Assembly (NCBI GenBank): GCA_022729835.1
Contig: DZBC01000038.1
Location: 1 to 11,861 of the forward strand
Direction: 5' to 3'
Length of the DNA stretch: 11,861 bases
DNA from: Sulfuricurvum sp.
Lineage (GTDB): Bacteria; Campylobacterota; Campylobacteria; Campylobacterales; Sulfurimonadaceae
Both the position numbers and the translations under genes were made by a program. Below are positions 1-6,661 of this stretch, piece after piece (the first letter of the stretch is position 1; each line of letters begins with the position of its first letter). A model generated the notes under the pieces. It was not told the DNA's origin, searched no databases, and worked only from the letters and a program-made list of their open reading frames with translations.

Positions 1-282
1 AAGTGGCCGGATGTTCTGCGCGATTGGTGGCCGGATGCGCCGTTATATGCAAAAATACGAAAAATCGTCTCTTCGCTTTGCGATGAAGAACTCAAAGGGG
101 TAGCGACACCAAACAGTAGTTTTGCGACTGGAGGTATTGTGACCAAGCTCAAAGCAGCAGACTTCATGATAAAGCGGGATCGAGAAATGTTTTTATGTAG
201 CGGATATGATCTTAGTGCTGCGCGGTCATTTTTGCTCGATAACGAGCATCACCTAGGGACATTATTTACATCGCGTGATTAA
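1..282 (+). CDS. proB: Glutamate 5-kinase, C-terminal part (5' end outside window)
   Basis: The frame is open from base 1 to the TAA at 280-282, giving 93 codons with no start in the window. It reads as the end of the amino-acid-kinase domain of glutamate 5-kinase, which phosphorylates glutamate with ATP in the first step of proline synthesis in the cytoplasm. The diagnostic stretch is FATGGIVTKLKAA at about visible residues 41-53, matching the family's TGG(M/I)xTKLxAA segment. A final GTLF follows just before the end. The protein stops there, so it lacks the C-terminal PUA domain of the E. coli enzyme; short ProB proteins of this kind are usual in Campylobacterota. Its TAA overlaps the stop of the converging J-domain gene by 4 bases, with no terminator hairpin visible. 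Other amino-acid kinases are less likely given the TGG-TKLKAA match. Confidence 0.85.
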   Translation, partial: KWPDVLRDWWPDAPLYAKIRKIVSSLCDEELKGVATPNSSFATGGIVTKLKAADFMIKRDREMFLCSGYDLSAARSFLLDNEHHLGTLFTSRD

Positions 283-569
283 TTCGGACCGAATCGATCG
301 TGCCACCATTCGGTGGGGTTTTGGGTTATTTTTTTGATACTCTCTTCATCAAAAGGGTAGCGGAAGGCGTCACAGTAATTCATAACAGTTTCATACGCAT
401 CATTGATAGTAGCACTCATTTGGTGTGCGGTCTGAGGATCTTCAGGGTGCTTATCGGGGTGCCATTGTTGCATCATCGATTTGTAGCGGCTTTTGATTTC
501 GGAGCGCGAAGCCTTCTCGTGAAGGCCAAGGAGTGTTTTGGCCTTCAAGAGCGCTTCAAAAGAGGGCAT
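279..569 (-). CDS. Short J-domain (DnaJ-like) protein, last gene of the ftsAZ operon
   Basis: This 96-residue protein is almost entirely a J-domain. Residues about 5-70 contain LLGL, a basic helix (SEIKSRYKSMMQQW) and the essential HPD triplet at 37-39, followed by a helix with NDAYETV. J-domains stimulate the ATPase of DnaK/Hsp70. There is no Gly/Phe region, zinc finger or C-terminal substrate domain, so it is a specialised co-chaperone and not DnaJ itself. The tail (residues about 70-96) is rich in aromatics, ends EWWHDRFGPN and may be a recognition segment. The ATG lies 8 bases after the ftsZ stop and has no clear Shine-Dalgarno sequence, which suggests translation coupled to ftsZ. The J-domain call is firm; the partner and process are unknown. 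Confidence 0.85.
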   Translation of the reverse strand: MPSFEALLKAKTLLGLHEKASRSEIKSRYKSMMQQWHPDKHPEDPQTAHQMSATINDAYETVMNYCDAFRYPFDEESIKKITQNPTEWWHDRFGPN

Positions 570-577
570 GAAAAGGG

Positions 578-1693
578 TTAGTCTTTTTGTTGGCGCATAT
601 AGGTTGGCACGTCGAGATAGTCTTCGGAAATTGCATCACCGCCGACGACCAGACGTGGACGGAGGATGGGACGTTTGGGTTCGTCTTTTTTAGGATCAAA
701 CTCGTGGTTATTCTTTTTTTGTTGCTCAAAACCGGTGGCGACCAGCGTGATACGTACATAATCTTCCGGTAATGACTCATTAGAAGAGGTGCCAAAAATC
801 ACATCAGCATCAACATCAGCGCTATCATGAACAACATTCATGGCCTCATTGAGCTCCATCATCGGGAAGTTTGGATGCATGTGGAAATGCACCAAAACGC
901 CCATGGCGCCATTAATGGACATATTGTCCAGTAGCGGTGATTCGATGGCAGCTTTGATGGCTTCATAAGCTGCGTTTTCACCCTGATGTTCACCTACGCC
1001 CATCAGCGCCATACCGCGATGGCTCATGACGGTTTGAAGGTCGGCAAAGTCAAGATTGATATCGTTGTCGCCGCTAGAGAGGATAACACCTGAGGTGCCA
1101 CTGACTGCTTGGGCCAGAACGCTGTCAACAATTTTGAAACTGTCTTTGATGCCTAGTTTGCGGTCGATGATGGAGAGCAGTTTGTCATTGGGAATGACGA
1201 CGATCGAATCACTGGTGTCTTTGAGGGATTTCAAGCCTTCTTCAGCAAGCTGCATACGTTTTTTGCCTTCGAAACCAAATGGCTTGGTAACTACGGAGAT
1301 GGTGAGTGCCCCTAGTTCTTTTGCAATACTGGCAATGACAGGAGCAGCTCCGGTGCCGGTGCCGCCACCGAGTCCCGCCGCTATAAAGACGATATCTGCA
1401 CCTTGGAGTGCGCCACGAATCTCATCATAGCTTTCAAGGGCGGAGTCTTTACCCACCTCCGGTTTCATTCCTGCACCCAAACCTTTGGTGAGCTTGGCAC
1501 CGATTTGGATTTTGGTAGCTGCTGCTGATTGAGAAAGTACTTGAGCATCGGTATTGGCGATGATGAGCTCAATACCGCTGATGCCCTCTTTGAGCATGTG
1601 ACCGATCATATTGCCTCCGCCTCCGCCGACACCGACGGCGATGATGCGTGCACCTGTTTGTGTTACTGATTCTTTAATATAAAACGGTTCCAT
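578..1693 (-). CDS. ftsZ: Cell division protein FtsZ (tubulin-like GTPase)
   Basis: FtsZ polymerises with GTP at midcell to form the division ring. With the start chosen here it is 371 residues. Visible motifs are the glycine-rich GVGGGGGNM at about 21-29, the tubulin signature GGGTGTGAAP at 109-118, and the T7 loop NLDFAD at 213-218 with the catalytic acidic pair D215 and D218. A charged linker follows (about 325-355), then the C-terminal peptide DVPTYMRQQKD that docks on FtsA. A GTG two codons upstream (1697-1699) is also in frame, but the Shine-Dalgarno AAGGAG at 1701-1706 is only 1 base from it and 7 bases from the ATG at 1691-1693, so the ATG is preferred. ftsA ends 12 bases upstream. 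All GTPase residues look intact. Confidence 0.97.
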   Translation of the reverse strand: MEPFYIKESVTQTGARIIAVGVGGGGGNMIGHMLKEGISGIELIIANTDAQVLSQSAAATKIQIGAKLTKGLGAGMKPEVGKDSALESYDEIRGALQGADIVFIAAGLGGGTGTGAAPVIASIAKELGALTISVVTKPFGFEGKKRMQLAEEGLKSLKDTSDSIVVIPNDKLLSIIDRKLGIKDSFKIVDSVLAQAVSGTSGVILSSGDNDINLDFADLQTVMSHRGMALMGVGEHQGENAAYEAIKAAIESPLLDNMSINGAMGVLVHFHMHPNFPMMELNEAMNVVHDSADVDADVIFGTSSNESLPEDYVRITLVATGFEQQKKNNHEFDPKKDEPKRPILRPRLVVGGDAISEDYLDVPTYMRQQKD

Positions 1694-1700
1694 TCTCACA

Positions 1701-1706
1701 CTCCTT
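1701..1706 (-). promoter_or_regulatory. Shine-Dalgarno of ftsZ; decides the start
   Basis: On the minus strand this reads AAGGAG. It lies 7 bases before the ATG at 1693 and only 1 base before the in-frame GTG at 1699, so it supports the ATG. It touches the ftsA stop codon (1706-1708), so ftsZ translation may benefit from ribosomes finishing ftsA. Confidence 0.8.
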
Positions 1707-3082
1707 TAAAATAGTTGGGTAGCCCAATTCCAAAACTTGCCGACCGTACCTGCTTCGTCACTCTTCTTCTCTTTCTTTGGAGGTAGCGTAGCGAGACTGT
1801 TTTTGATCTCCGCGTTACTCTCTTCTGCCGGAGGCGTCGGTATTACAGAGATGCTCTCTGTATTGCCACCTAAATTGATCGGCTTGACGCGCTCTCTCTC
1901 TTCATTGCGATGACGCATTTGTTTATTGACATCAATTTCGTAGGGGGTATAGCGGCCGGCGGCATATTTGATCAGACCGATAGCTGTAGAATATGCGGGG
2001 TCGCGCAGGGTGTCGAAGAGCCCACCGATATCACCAGGTTTGGCCAGTCGTACGGGAACGTTGTCAAAAATGGCGACAGCTAGTTCGCGGATGCCTTCCA
2101 TTTTGGTAAAGCCACCGGTGAGAACTACGCCGGCACCGATGTGGTTTTTTAGCCCACTTTTCTCGATGGATTGAGCGATGATCATCAAGGTCTCTTCGAC
2201 TCTGGCATAGATGACATTGTGGACAACATCAAGAGATACTTCATGGGTAGTGCGCTCATCCCCGATCACAGGAAGCTCGATTAGATCGTTGCCAGGCTCA
2301 TGTAGTGAGCCGTAGGTCATCTTGACATTGTTAGCGACGTCAAGCGGAGTATGCAACGCCATCGAAAGATCGCTGGTAATGTGGTTGGACCCGACACCTA
2401 GAAAATCGTTGAAGCGAATAGCATTTCCAGAGTGAATGACGATGTTACTGGTGCTTCCCCCCATGTCTACCAAGGCAACCCCAAGTTCGCGCTCATCGGC
2501 GTTAAGTACCGCTATGGCTGAAGCATAGCCGCTAAGGATAATGTTGTCGATCTCAACACCAGCAGCTCGGACGGCTTTGCGAAGATTGTTGAGATTGCTT
2601 TTTTGGGTGGTGATAATATGAGTTTCTACTTCGAGACGCGAGGCATTCATTCCGGCTGGATCTTCTATGAAATCTTGATCGTCCACTTTAAAATTAAAAG
2701 GCAGGGTATGAAGTACTTCATATTCATTAGGAATGTTGGCGTTATAGAGCGATGTGTGCATCACCCGATTGATCTCTTTAACGGTGATCTCTTTGTTCGG
2801 GATATTGACGATACCACTTGAGTTTTGACTTTTAGTGTAGGCTCCGGAGATAGAGACGATGGCACTTTTCAGCTCCATGCCAGCAACCCGTTTGGCATCA
2901 TTGAGTGCTTGTTTGATCGATTTTGAAGCCAGTTCGATATTAGTGATGCTACCTTTTTTCAGACCTTGCGCCTTGGCAAAACCAGCACCGATAATCTGAA
3001 TGTTATTGTCAGCATCTATATCGGCTATGATCGCAGCGATTTTTGTTGAGCCGATATCGATGGCTAAAACCGTGTTATTCAC
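1706..3082 (-). CDS. ftsA: Cell division protein FtsA (actin-like membrane tether)
   Basis: FtsA is an actin-fold ATPase that anchors FtsZ filaments to the inner membrane. The 458 residues contain the phosphate-1 loop AIDIGSTK (7-14), the phosphate-2 loop VDMGGSTSN (205-213) and the adenosine motif VVLTGGFTKMEG (319-330). The region at about 84-165 fits the FtsA-specific 1C (SHS2) domain. A variable, charged linker (about 381-445) leads to a terminal amphipathic helix, VGKFWNWATQLF, which is the expected membrane-targeting sequence. The start is GTG at 3080-3082, preceded 8 bases upstream by AAAGGA. The stop of the upstream SurA-like gene is only 2 bases away, so that Shine-Dalgarno lies within the upstream coding sequence and translational coupling is likely. 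MreB and DnaK-type relatives are excluded by the C-terminal helix and the ftsZ neighbour. Confidence 0.96.
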   Translation of the reverse strand: MNNTVLAIDIGSTKIAAIIADIDADNNIQIIGAGFAKAQGLKKGSITNIELASKSIKQALNDAKRVAGMELKSAIVSISGAYTKSQNSSGIVNIPNKEITVKEINRVMHTSLYNANIPNEYEVLHTLPFNFKVDDQDFIEDPAGMNASRLEVETHIITTQKSNLNNLRKAVRAAGVEIDNIILSGYASAIAVLNADERELGVALVDMGGSTSNIVIHSGNAIRFNDFLGVGSNHITSDLSMALHTPLDVANNVKMTYGSLHEPGNDLIELPVIGDERTTHEVSLDVVHNVIYARVEETLMIIAQSIEKSGLKNHIGAGVVLTGGFTKMEGIRELAVAIFDNVPVRLAKPGDIGGLFDTLRDPAYSTAIGLIKYAAGRYTPYEIDVNKQMRHRNEERERVKPINLGGNTESISVIPTPPAEESNAEIKNSLATLPPKKEKKSDEAGTVGKFWNWATQLF

Positions 3083-3084
3083 GA

Positions 3085-4551
3085 CTAGAGTCCTTTAACA
3101 TAAATCTCAGTGGGATACTTTTTCTCGAGCGTTTGAACCAAACCGCGATCCAACATCATTGACTTCACTTGGGCCGCATCCTCTTCTAATGACGTTATGG
3201 CGTTAGGAAGCATCTTTTGTTCCAAAATGGCATAGAGAACAACTTTTCCGCTTCCCACTTCAACAAAACCGCGTTTGTTTTTGCTTTCAAACATTTTAGC
3301 AAGAAATTCACTTGCCTCAGGCGCTTCTAGTAGTTCTATCGCGCTAACATCGTCTCGTGTTAGAAAATTTGTAGTCTTCCCGTTGAAGTTATTTAATTTG
3401 TTTTGAGCCTCTTCAAGAAGCTTTTGTTGTTTGCGTTGAGTGGTGTACTCTGTTAGTACTGCCTCGTGCGCCTCTTCGAAACTCTTCGGTTTGGCTGCGT
3501 CGAAGGCGCTGAGTTTGAATACTTTATAGGTATCGCCGACTTTGCGAGGCTTAAGATAAGGCTCTTGAAGCGTTAAGCCAGCGATCTCCTGATAGAGGGC
3601 TGGATCAAAGGAGTGATTGTGCTCGTCAATGCGTAGTTCGGAGCGCTCGAGCCCTTCTGGGAAGTTGCCCTTTTTGAACTCGATATAGGCTTTGAGTGCG
3701 GTTTTGTTGGCCATTTTGTCATTAAGCGCCGCAATAACTTGCACTTTTGCTTTTTCAAGTGGGACCATTTTTCCTTCGGCATCCGTAAAGCTCAGTTTGT
3801 TGGTTTCGTAATATTCCGCAATTTCTGTTTCGGAAGGCGTGCTCTCAACGATGGGAATATTTAATGCCTCAAGCGTGTACATGGGTAGGGTCATATAGCT
3901 GAATTGTCGGCTTTCCCAGTAAGCTTTGAGCTCCTCTTGAGAGGGGGTGATAGTGATGGTATCCGCACTGAGTACTTCGTAGCTGATGCGGTCTGCAACC
4001 TGACTGCTTGCATCAAGAGCCGCAATTTCAGGTGCGAAAGGTTTGGCACTGAGCAGATGGATGGCCTTTTGGGTAAGTAGCGCGTGGCGCATATCCTCTT
4101 CGTACTCTTGAATGCTCATGTTGTTTTGGCGCAATACATTTTGATAGGTCTCTTTATCGAAAGAGCCGTCTTTGAAAAAGTAATTTTGTGTTTTGAGAAG
4201 ATCAAATAGCTCTCTGTCGCTAACGCTAAGGTCGAGACTTTTAGCAAGGTTGAGGACCAGCGCACCGTCGATAAGCGATCGTAGAGCTTGTTGTTGTAAG
4301 CCGAACTCTTTGGCGCGCGCGTCGTCAAAATTACCTTGAAAAAGCTGGTTGTATTGAGCATAGAGGCGGCTGTACGTTTGCTGAAAATGGCGTTCGGTGA
4401 TGGGCACCGATCCGACCCTCGCGATAGCGCTTGCTTTGTCGCCGTATGTGTACTGTCCCCAGCCAACAAATCCGGCACCGACAAAGGCGATGGTCGAGAC
4501 CCAGATCGTCACGACCAGATATTTGCGGTGTCTTTGCATCCAAGAAATCAT
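3085..4551 (-). CDS. Membrane-anchored periplasmic SurA/PpiD-like folding factor
   Basis: This 488-residue protein opens with a short basic cytoplasmic segment (WMQRHRKYL) and one hydrophobic span at about 11-33 (VVTIWVSTIAFVGAGFVGW), then a long soluble part expected in the periplasm. This is the PpiD layout: a helical SurA_N-like chaperone domain (about 45-190, with ARVGSVPITERHFQQTY and SVSDRELFDLL) and a large C-terminal region. I do not see the parvulin signature (GGxLG, F..lA...S), so it may be a chaperone without prolyl isomerase activity. A longer frame reaches an ATG at 4623, but homologues as I recall them begin MI.WMQ.H.K, so the ATG at 4551 is chosen; its Shine-Dalgarno is weak (GGGG 10 bases upstream). 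It is the first gene of the ftsA-ftsZ operon. The equivalent H. pylori and C. jejuni genes are also next to ftsA. Confidence 0.8.
   Translation of the reverse strand: MISWMQRHRKYLVVTIWVSTIAFVGAGFVGWGQYTYGDKASAIARVGSVPITERHFQQTYSRLYAQYNQLFQGNFDDARAKEFGLQQQALRSLIDGALVLNLAKSLDLSVSDRELFDLLKTQNYFFKDGSFDKETYQNVLRQNNMSIQEYEEDMRHALLTQKAIHLLSAKPFAPEIAALDASSQVADRISYEVLSADTITITPSQEELKAYWESRQFSYMTLPMYTLEALNIPIVESTPSETEIAEYYETNKLSFTDAEGKMVPLEKAKVQVIAALNDKMANKTALKAYIEFKKGNFPEGLERSELRIDEHNHSFDPALYQEIAGLTLQEPYLKPRKVGDTYKVFKLSAFDAAKPKSFEEAHEAVLTEYTTQRKQQKLLEEAQNKLNNFNGKTTNFLTRDDVSAIELLEAPEASEFLAKMFESKNKRGFVEVGSGKVVLYAILEQKMLPNAITSLEEDAAQVKSMMLDRGLVQTLEKKYPTEIYVKGL
3091..3096 (-). promoter_or_regulatory. Shine-Dalgarno of ftsA inside the upstream gene
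   Basis: On the minus strand this reads AAAGGA, 8 bases before the GTG start of ftsA. It is made of the final sense codons of the SurA/PpiD-like gene, whose TAG is at 3085-3087. It supports the GTG start, and its placement suggests coupled translation. Confidence 0.7.
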
Positions 4552-4559
4552 GTTATAAT
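4551..4559 (+). promoter_or_regulatory. Possible extended -10 for bioA
   Basis: The plus strand reads TGTTATAAT, a perfect TGnTATAAT extended -10, about 137 bases upstream of the bioA start. It overlaps the start codon of the divergent SurA-like gene. No good -35 is present at 16-18 bases, which extended -10 promoters can tolerate. It could also be chance in an AT-rich patch. Confidence 0.3.
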
Positions 4560-4644
4560 TACCCCAATTGAGAAGATTGGATATTGTAGTTTCTTTCCAA
4601 TTAAAACTCCATGAAATGGGCATTTATTATCTCTCTTTTCATCT

Positions 4645-4673
4645 ATTTTAACCCGTATTTCCCTTTACATGTA
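4645..4673 (-). promoter_or_regulatory. Possible promoter of the SurA-like/ftsA/ftsZ operon
   Basis: On the minus strand TACATG (4668-4673) and TAAAAT (4645-4650) are separated by exactly 17 bases, a reasonable sigma-70 arrangement. Transcription would begin near 4638, with a leader of about 87 bases. The -35-like element lies inside the TTACATGTA repeat. A second -10-like TACAAT (4583-4588) is closer to the gene but has no convincing -35. Prediction from spacing only. Confidence 0.35.
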
Positions 4674-4674
4674 G
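4665..4674 (+). repeat. TTACATGTA repeat, copy 1 (bioA upstream)
   Basis: The sequence is TTACATGTAG, in the divergent region 22 bases before the bioA ATG. The palindromic core TACATGTA is at 4666-4673. On the minus strand it supplies the -35-like part of a possible promoter for the ftsAZ operon. Confidence 0.75.
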
Positions 4675-4695
4675 CACCCAAAGCAGGAGAAGAAC

Positions 4696-6006
4696 ATGAG
4701 TGATAATCATCTAATGGCCCAGCGTGATTTGTCGGTGATTTGGCATCCGTGCACACAGATGAAGGATCATGAGTCGCTGCCGATGATCCCCATCAAGCGT
4801 TCAAAGGGGGTTTATCTTCAGGATTTTGAGGGTAATCGCTATATTGATGCCATTAGTAGTTGGTGGGTCAACCTGTTTGGACACGTCCATCCTTACATCA
4901 ATGCTAAAATAGTTGAGCAATTGGGGGCGTTGGAGCATGTGATTCTGGCTGGCTTTACCCATGAACCGGTGATACGCCTCTCGGAGCGTTTGGTACAGAT
5001 GGCCCCCGAAGGACTAACGCGTTGTTTTTATGCTGACAATGGCTCTAGTGCGGTTGAGGTGGCATTGAAGATGAGTTTTCACTACCATCGTAACCAAGGT
5101 GAGCACCGGAGCGTATTCCTCTCTTTAAGTAACTCTTATCACGGAGAGACGATTGGGGCACTTTCGGTTGGGGACGTCGGCTTGTACAAAGAGACCTACG
5201 CTCCACTTTTGATTCAATCCAGACAGGTTCCTGTGCCTTGTGATCAGAGTGAAGCGGCGGCGTTTGAGGCAGCAGCGGCGCTTGAGGCTTGTTTGAAGTC
5301 GGACGCAGCAGAGATTTCAGCGTTGATCGTAGAGCCTTTGGTGCAGGGCGCTGGCGGTATGCGGATGTATCATCCGCGTTATCTGATGGAAGCACGCCGA
5401 CTCTGTAGTGACTATGGCATTCATTTGATCGCTGATGAAATCATGACCGGTTTTGGGCGAACGGGAACGATGTTTGCCTGCGAGCAGGCCGGTATCACGC
5501 CTGATTTTATGACACTCTCCAAGGGACTCACAGGCGGTTACCTGCCGCTCTCGGTAGTGATGACGACGGATCAGATTTATCAGGTTTTTTATTGCGATTA
5601 CGCGCAGGGCAAGGCCTTTTTGCATTCACACAGTTATACCGGTAATGCGCTTGCTTGCGCCGCCGCCAATGCAACGCTTGATCTGTTTGAGTCAGAGGGT
5701 ACACTCAAGGCCAACCAGAAGCTATCACAGCGTATTGCCGAAGGTCTGGAGTGTTTTAAAGGGTTGTCGCAGGTCAAAGAGGTGCGCCAATGCGGAATGA
5801 TTGCTGCTGTGGAGTTGGCAGACTATCCTTCAAATGTGCGCATTGGCTTGCAGGTATATCGCTATGGACTTGACCACGGCGTGCTGTTGCGCCCGCTGGG
5901 CAATGTCATCTATTTTATGCCACCCTACATCATCACATATGAGCAGATTGAGACGATGCTAAGGGTTGCTTATGATGCGATCAGTCACCTAGAGGCCGCT
6001 GTCTAG
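4696..6006 (+). CDS. bioA: Adenosylmethionine-8-amino-7-oxononanoate aminotransferase (BioA)
   Basis: BioA is a PLP-dependent class III aminotransferase. It moves an amino group from S-adenosylmethionine to 7-keto-8-aminopelargonate, giving 7,8-diaminopelargonate, the third step of the late biotin pathway. The 436 residues (usual length) show the BioA-specific N-terminal WHPCTQM (16-22) and SSWWVN (54-59), then DNGSSAVE, YHGETIGALS, the cofactor aspartate D247 in ADEIMTGFGRTG, the Schiff-base lysine K276 in LSKGLTGG, and R399 in LLRPLGN, a segment that binds the keto acid substrate in the family. These separate it from ornithine or glutamate-semialdehyde aminotransferases. A run of alanines near 189-205 is a harmless-looking oddity. 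The start has AGGAGA at 4685-4690. No other bio gene is in the window. It ends with an 18-base overlap with the converging aldolase-fold gene. Confidence 0.95.
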   Translation: MSDNHLMAQRDLSVIWHPCTQMKDHESLPMIPIKRSKGVYLQDFEGNRYIDAISSWWVNLFGHVHPYINAKIVEQLGALEHVILAGFTHEPVIRLSERLVQMAPEGLTRCFYADNGSSAVEVALKMSFHYHRNQGEHRSVFLSLSNSYHGETIGALSVGDVGLYKETYAPLLIQSRQVPVPCDQSEAAAFEAAAALEACLKSDAAEISALIVEPLVQGAGGMRMYHPRYLMEARRLCSDYGIHLIADEIMTGFGRTGTMFACEQAGITPDFMTLSKGLTGGYLPLSVVMTTDQIYQVFYCDYAQGKAFLHSHSYTGNALACAAANATLDLFESEGTLKANQKLSQRIAEGLECFKGLSQVKEVRQCGMIAAVELADYPSNVRIGLQVYRYGLDHGVLLRPLGNVIYFMPPYIITYEQIETMLRVAYDAISHLEAAV

Positions 6007-6582
6007 CTTGTTGATGGCGCTGTCAAGCATCAGCATCCGACAACTTTTTTCCAAGATGGCCAGTCGTTTGGCCATACGATGTAGATCGCGGTTATAAGCG
6101 TAGATTCCATAGCCTCGAATCACCATGATATCAGTCTTGTGGCTTATGAGGTAGTAGGGAATTTCAGTGCTGGCACGGTCGTACCAGTCTTCGAATTTTT
6201 TTGGATCATGTACCTCAATGGTGCCTAGTTCTTTGAAACCAAAATAATCCTTGGGTACGATTTTGTCTACATTGAGGGTGTAGGCAGTTGTGAATGGGGG
6301 CATGCTGAAGGTAATGAATTTAGCATCGGTGATCTGGCGGTAGATATTGAGGTGGATATCGGCATCGATACTTGCATCATTCCAGCGGTAGTCTTTGTTA
6401 TAGTAAAGCTCAATCATGCTTTGGGCATTAAAGTTGTCAAAGATGGCGTCGCGGGTATTGATGACGAAGCGATTAGATTCAAGTTTGGCAGAGAGTGAAC
6501 CGTGATAGATGCCAAAAAAGTCCTTCCGAAACATGGAAAGCGCGAGCGAAGAGAGTTGATCTTTGACATTGTCTTTGTTCAT
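5989..6582 (-). CDS. Class II aldolase/adducin-fold protein, probably without the metal site
   Basis: This 197-residue protein resembles the class II aldolase/adducin family (fuculose-phosphate aldolase, ribulose-phosphate epimerase and relatives). An N-terminal helix leads to FFGIYHGSLSAKL (22-34), in the place of the family's GNxS segment. A conserved-looking IHLNIYRQ follows (76-83), and there is a late helix MAKRLAILEKSCRML. Active members bind zinc through an HxH pair and a later NHG. Here the corresponding stretches read FITFSMPP (89-96) and RGYG (156-159), so those ligands appear absent and a non-enzymatic role is possible. The stop overlaps bioA by 18 bases. The ATG has no Shine-Dalgarno, and a -10-like TACAAT sits 6 bases upstream, so the transcript may be leaderless. 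The fold assignment is moderately sure; the function is unknown. Confidence 0.7.
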   Translation of the reverse strand: MNKDNVKDQLSSLALSMFRKDFFGIYHGSLSAKLESNRFVINTRDAIFDNFNAQSMIELYYNKDYRWNDASIDADIHLNIYRQITDAKFITFSMPPFTTAYTLNVDKIVPKDYFGFKELGTIEVHDPKKFEDWYDRASTEIPYYLISHKTDIMVIRGYGIYAYNRDLHRMAKRLAILEKSCRMLMLDSAINKLDSGL

Positions 6583-6588
6583 GGGCGC

Positions 6589-6594
6589 ATTGTA
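6589..6594 (-). promoter_or_regulatory. Possible -10 for the aldolase-fold gene
   Basis: On the minus strand this reads TACAAT, 6 bases before the ATG at 6582. Transcription from it would begin at or next to the start codon, which would explain the missing Shine-Dalgarno. No matching -35 is present, so support is weak. Confidence 0.25.
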
Positions 6595-6601
6595 ACACAG
6601 G

Positions 6602-6630
6602 TTGCTTTTAAGGCGCGGGTGTACTACAAT
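6602..6630 (+). promoter_or_regulatory. Probable sigma-70 promoter of rsmH
   Basis: TTGCTT (6602-6607) and TACAAT (6625-6630) are separated by exactly 17 bases, 32 bases before the rsmH start codon. Predicted transcription starts near 6637, just before the TTACATGTAA repeat, so that repeat would lie in the short leader. This is the best-formed promoter in the window. Confidence 0.55.
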
Positions 6631-6642
6631 AACACATGATTT

Positions 6643-6652
6643 TTACATGTAA
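6643..6652 (+). repeat. TTACATGTA repeat, copy 2 (rsmH leader)
   Basis: A perfect 10-base palindrome, TTACATGTAA, ends 9 bases before the GTG start of rsmH, where a Shine-Dalgarno would normally be. It also lies 61 bases upstream of the divergent aldolase-fold gene. Confidence 0.75.
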
Positions 6653-6661
6653 GTTCGGTTC

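Noticed and set aside
1056..1430. A 124-codon open frame opposite ftsZ
   Set aside because: It lies wholly within ftsZ on the other strand, has no recognisable domain and is composed of serine- and proline-rich filler typical of antisense frames.
4552..4623. A 24-codon upstream extension of the SurA-like protein starting at 4623
   Set aside because: The extension has a poor ribosome-binding site. Homologues as recalled begin at the MISWMQ segment (ATG 4551), just ahead of the membrane anchor.
5222..5310. Alanine-rich stretch in bioA as a sign of insertion or frameshift
   Set aside because: The reading frame and all flanking BioA motifs continue normally; it is simply a variable helical segment.
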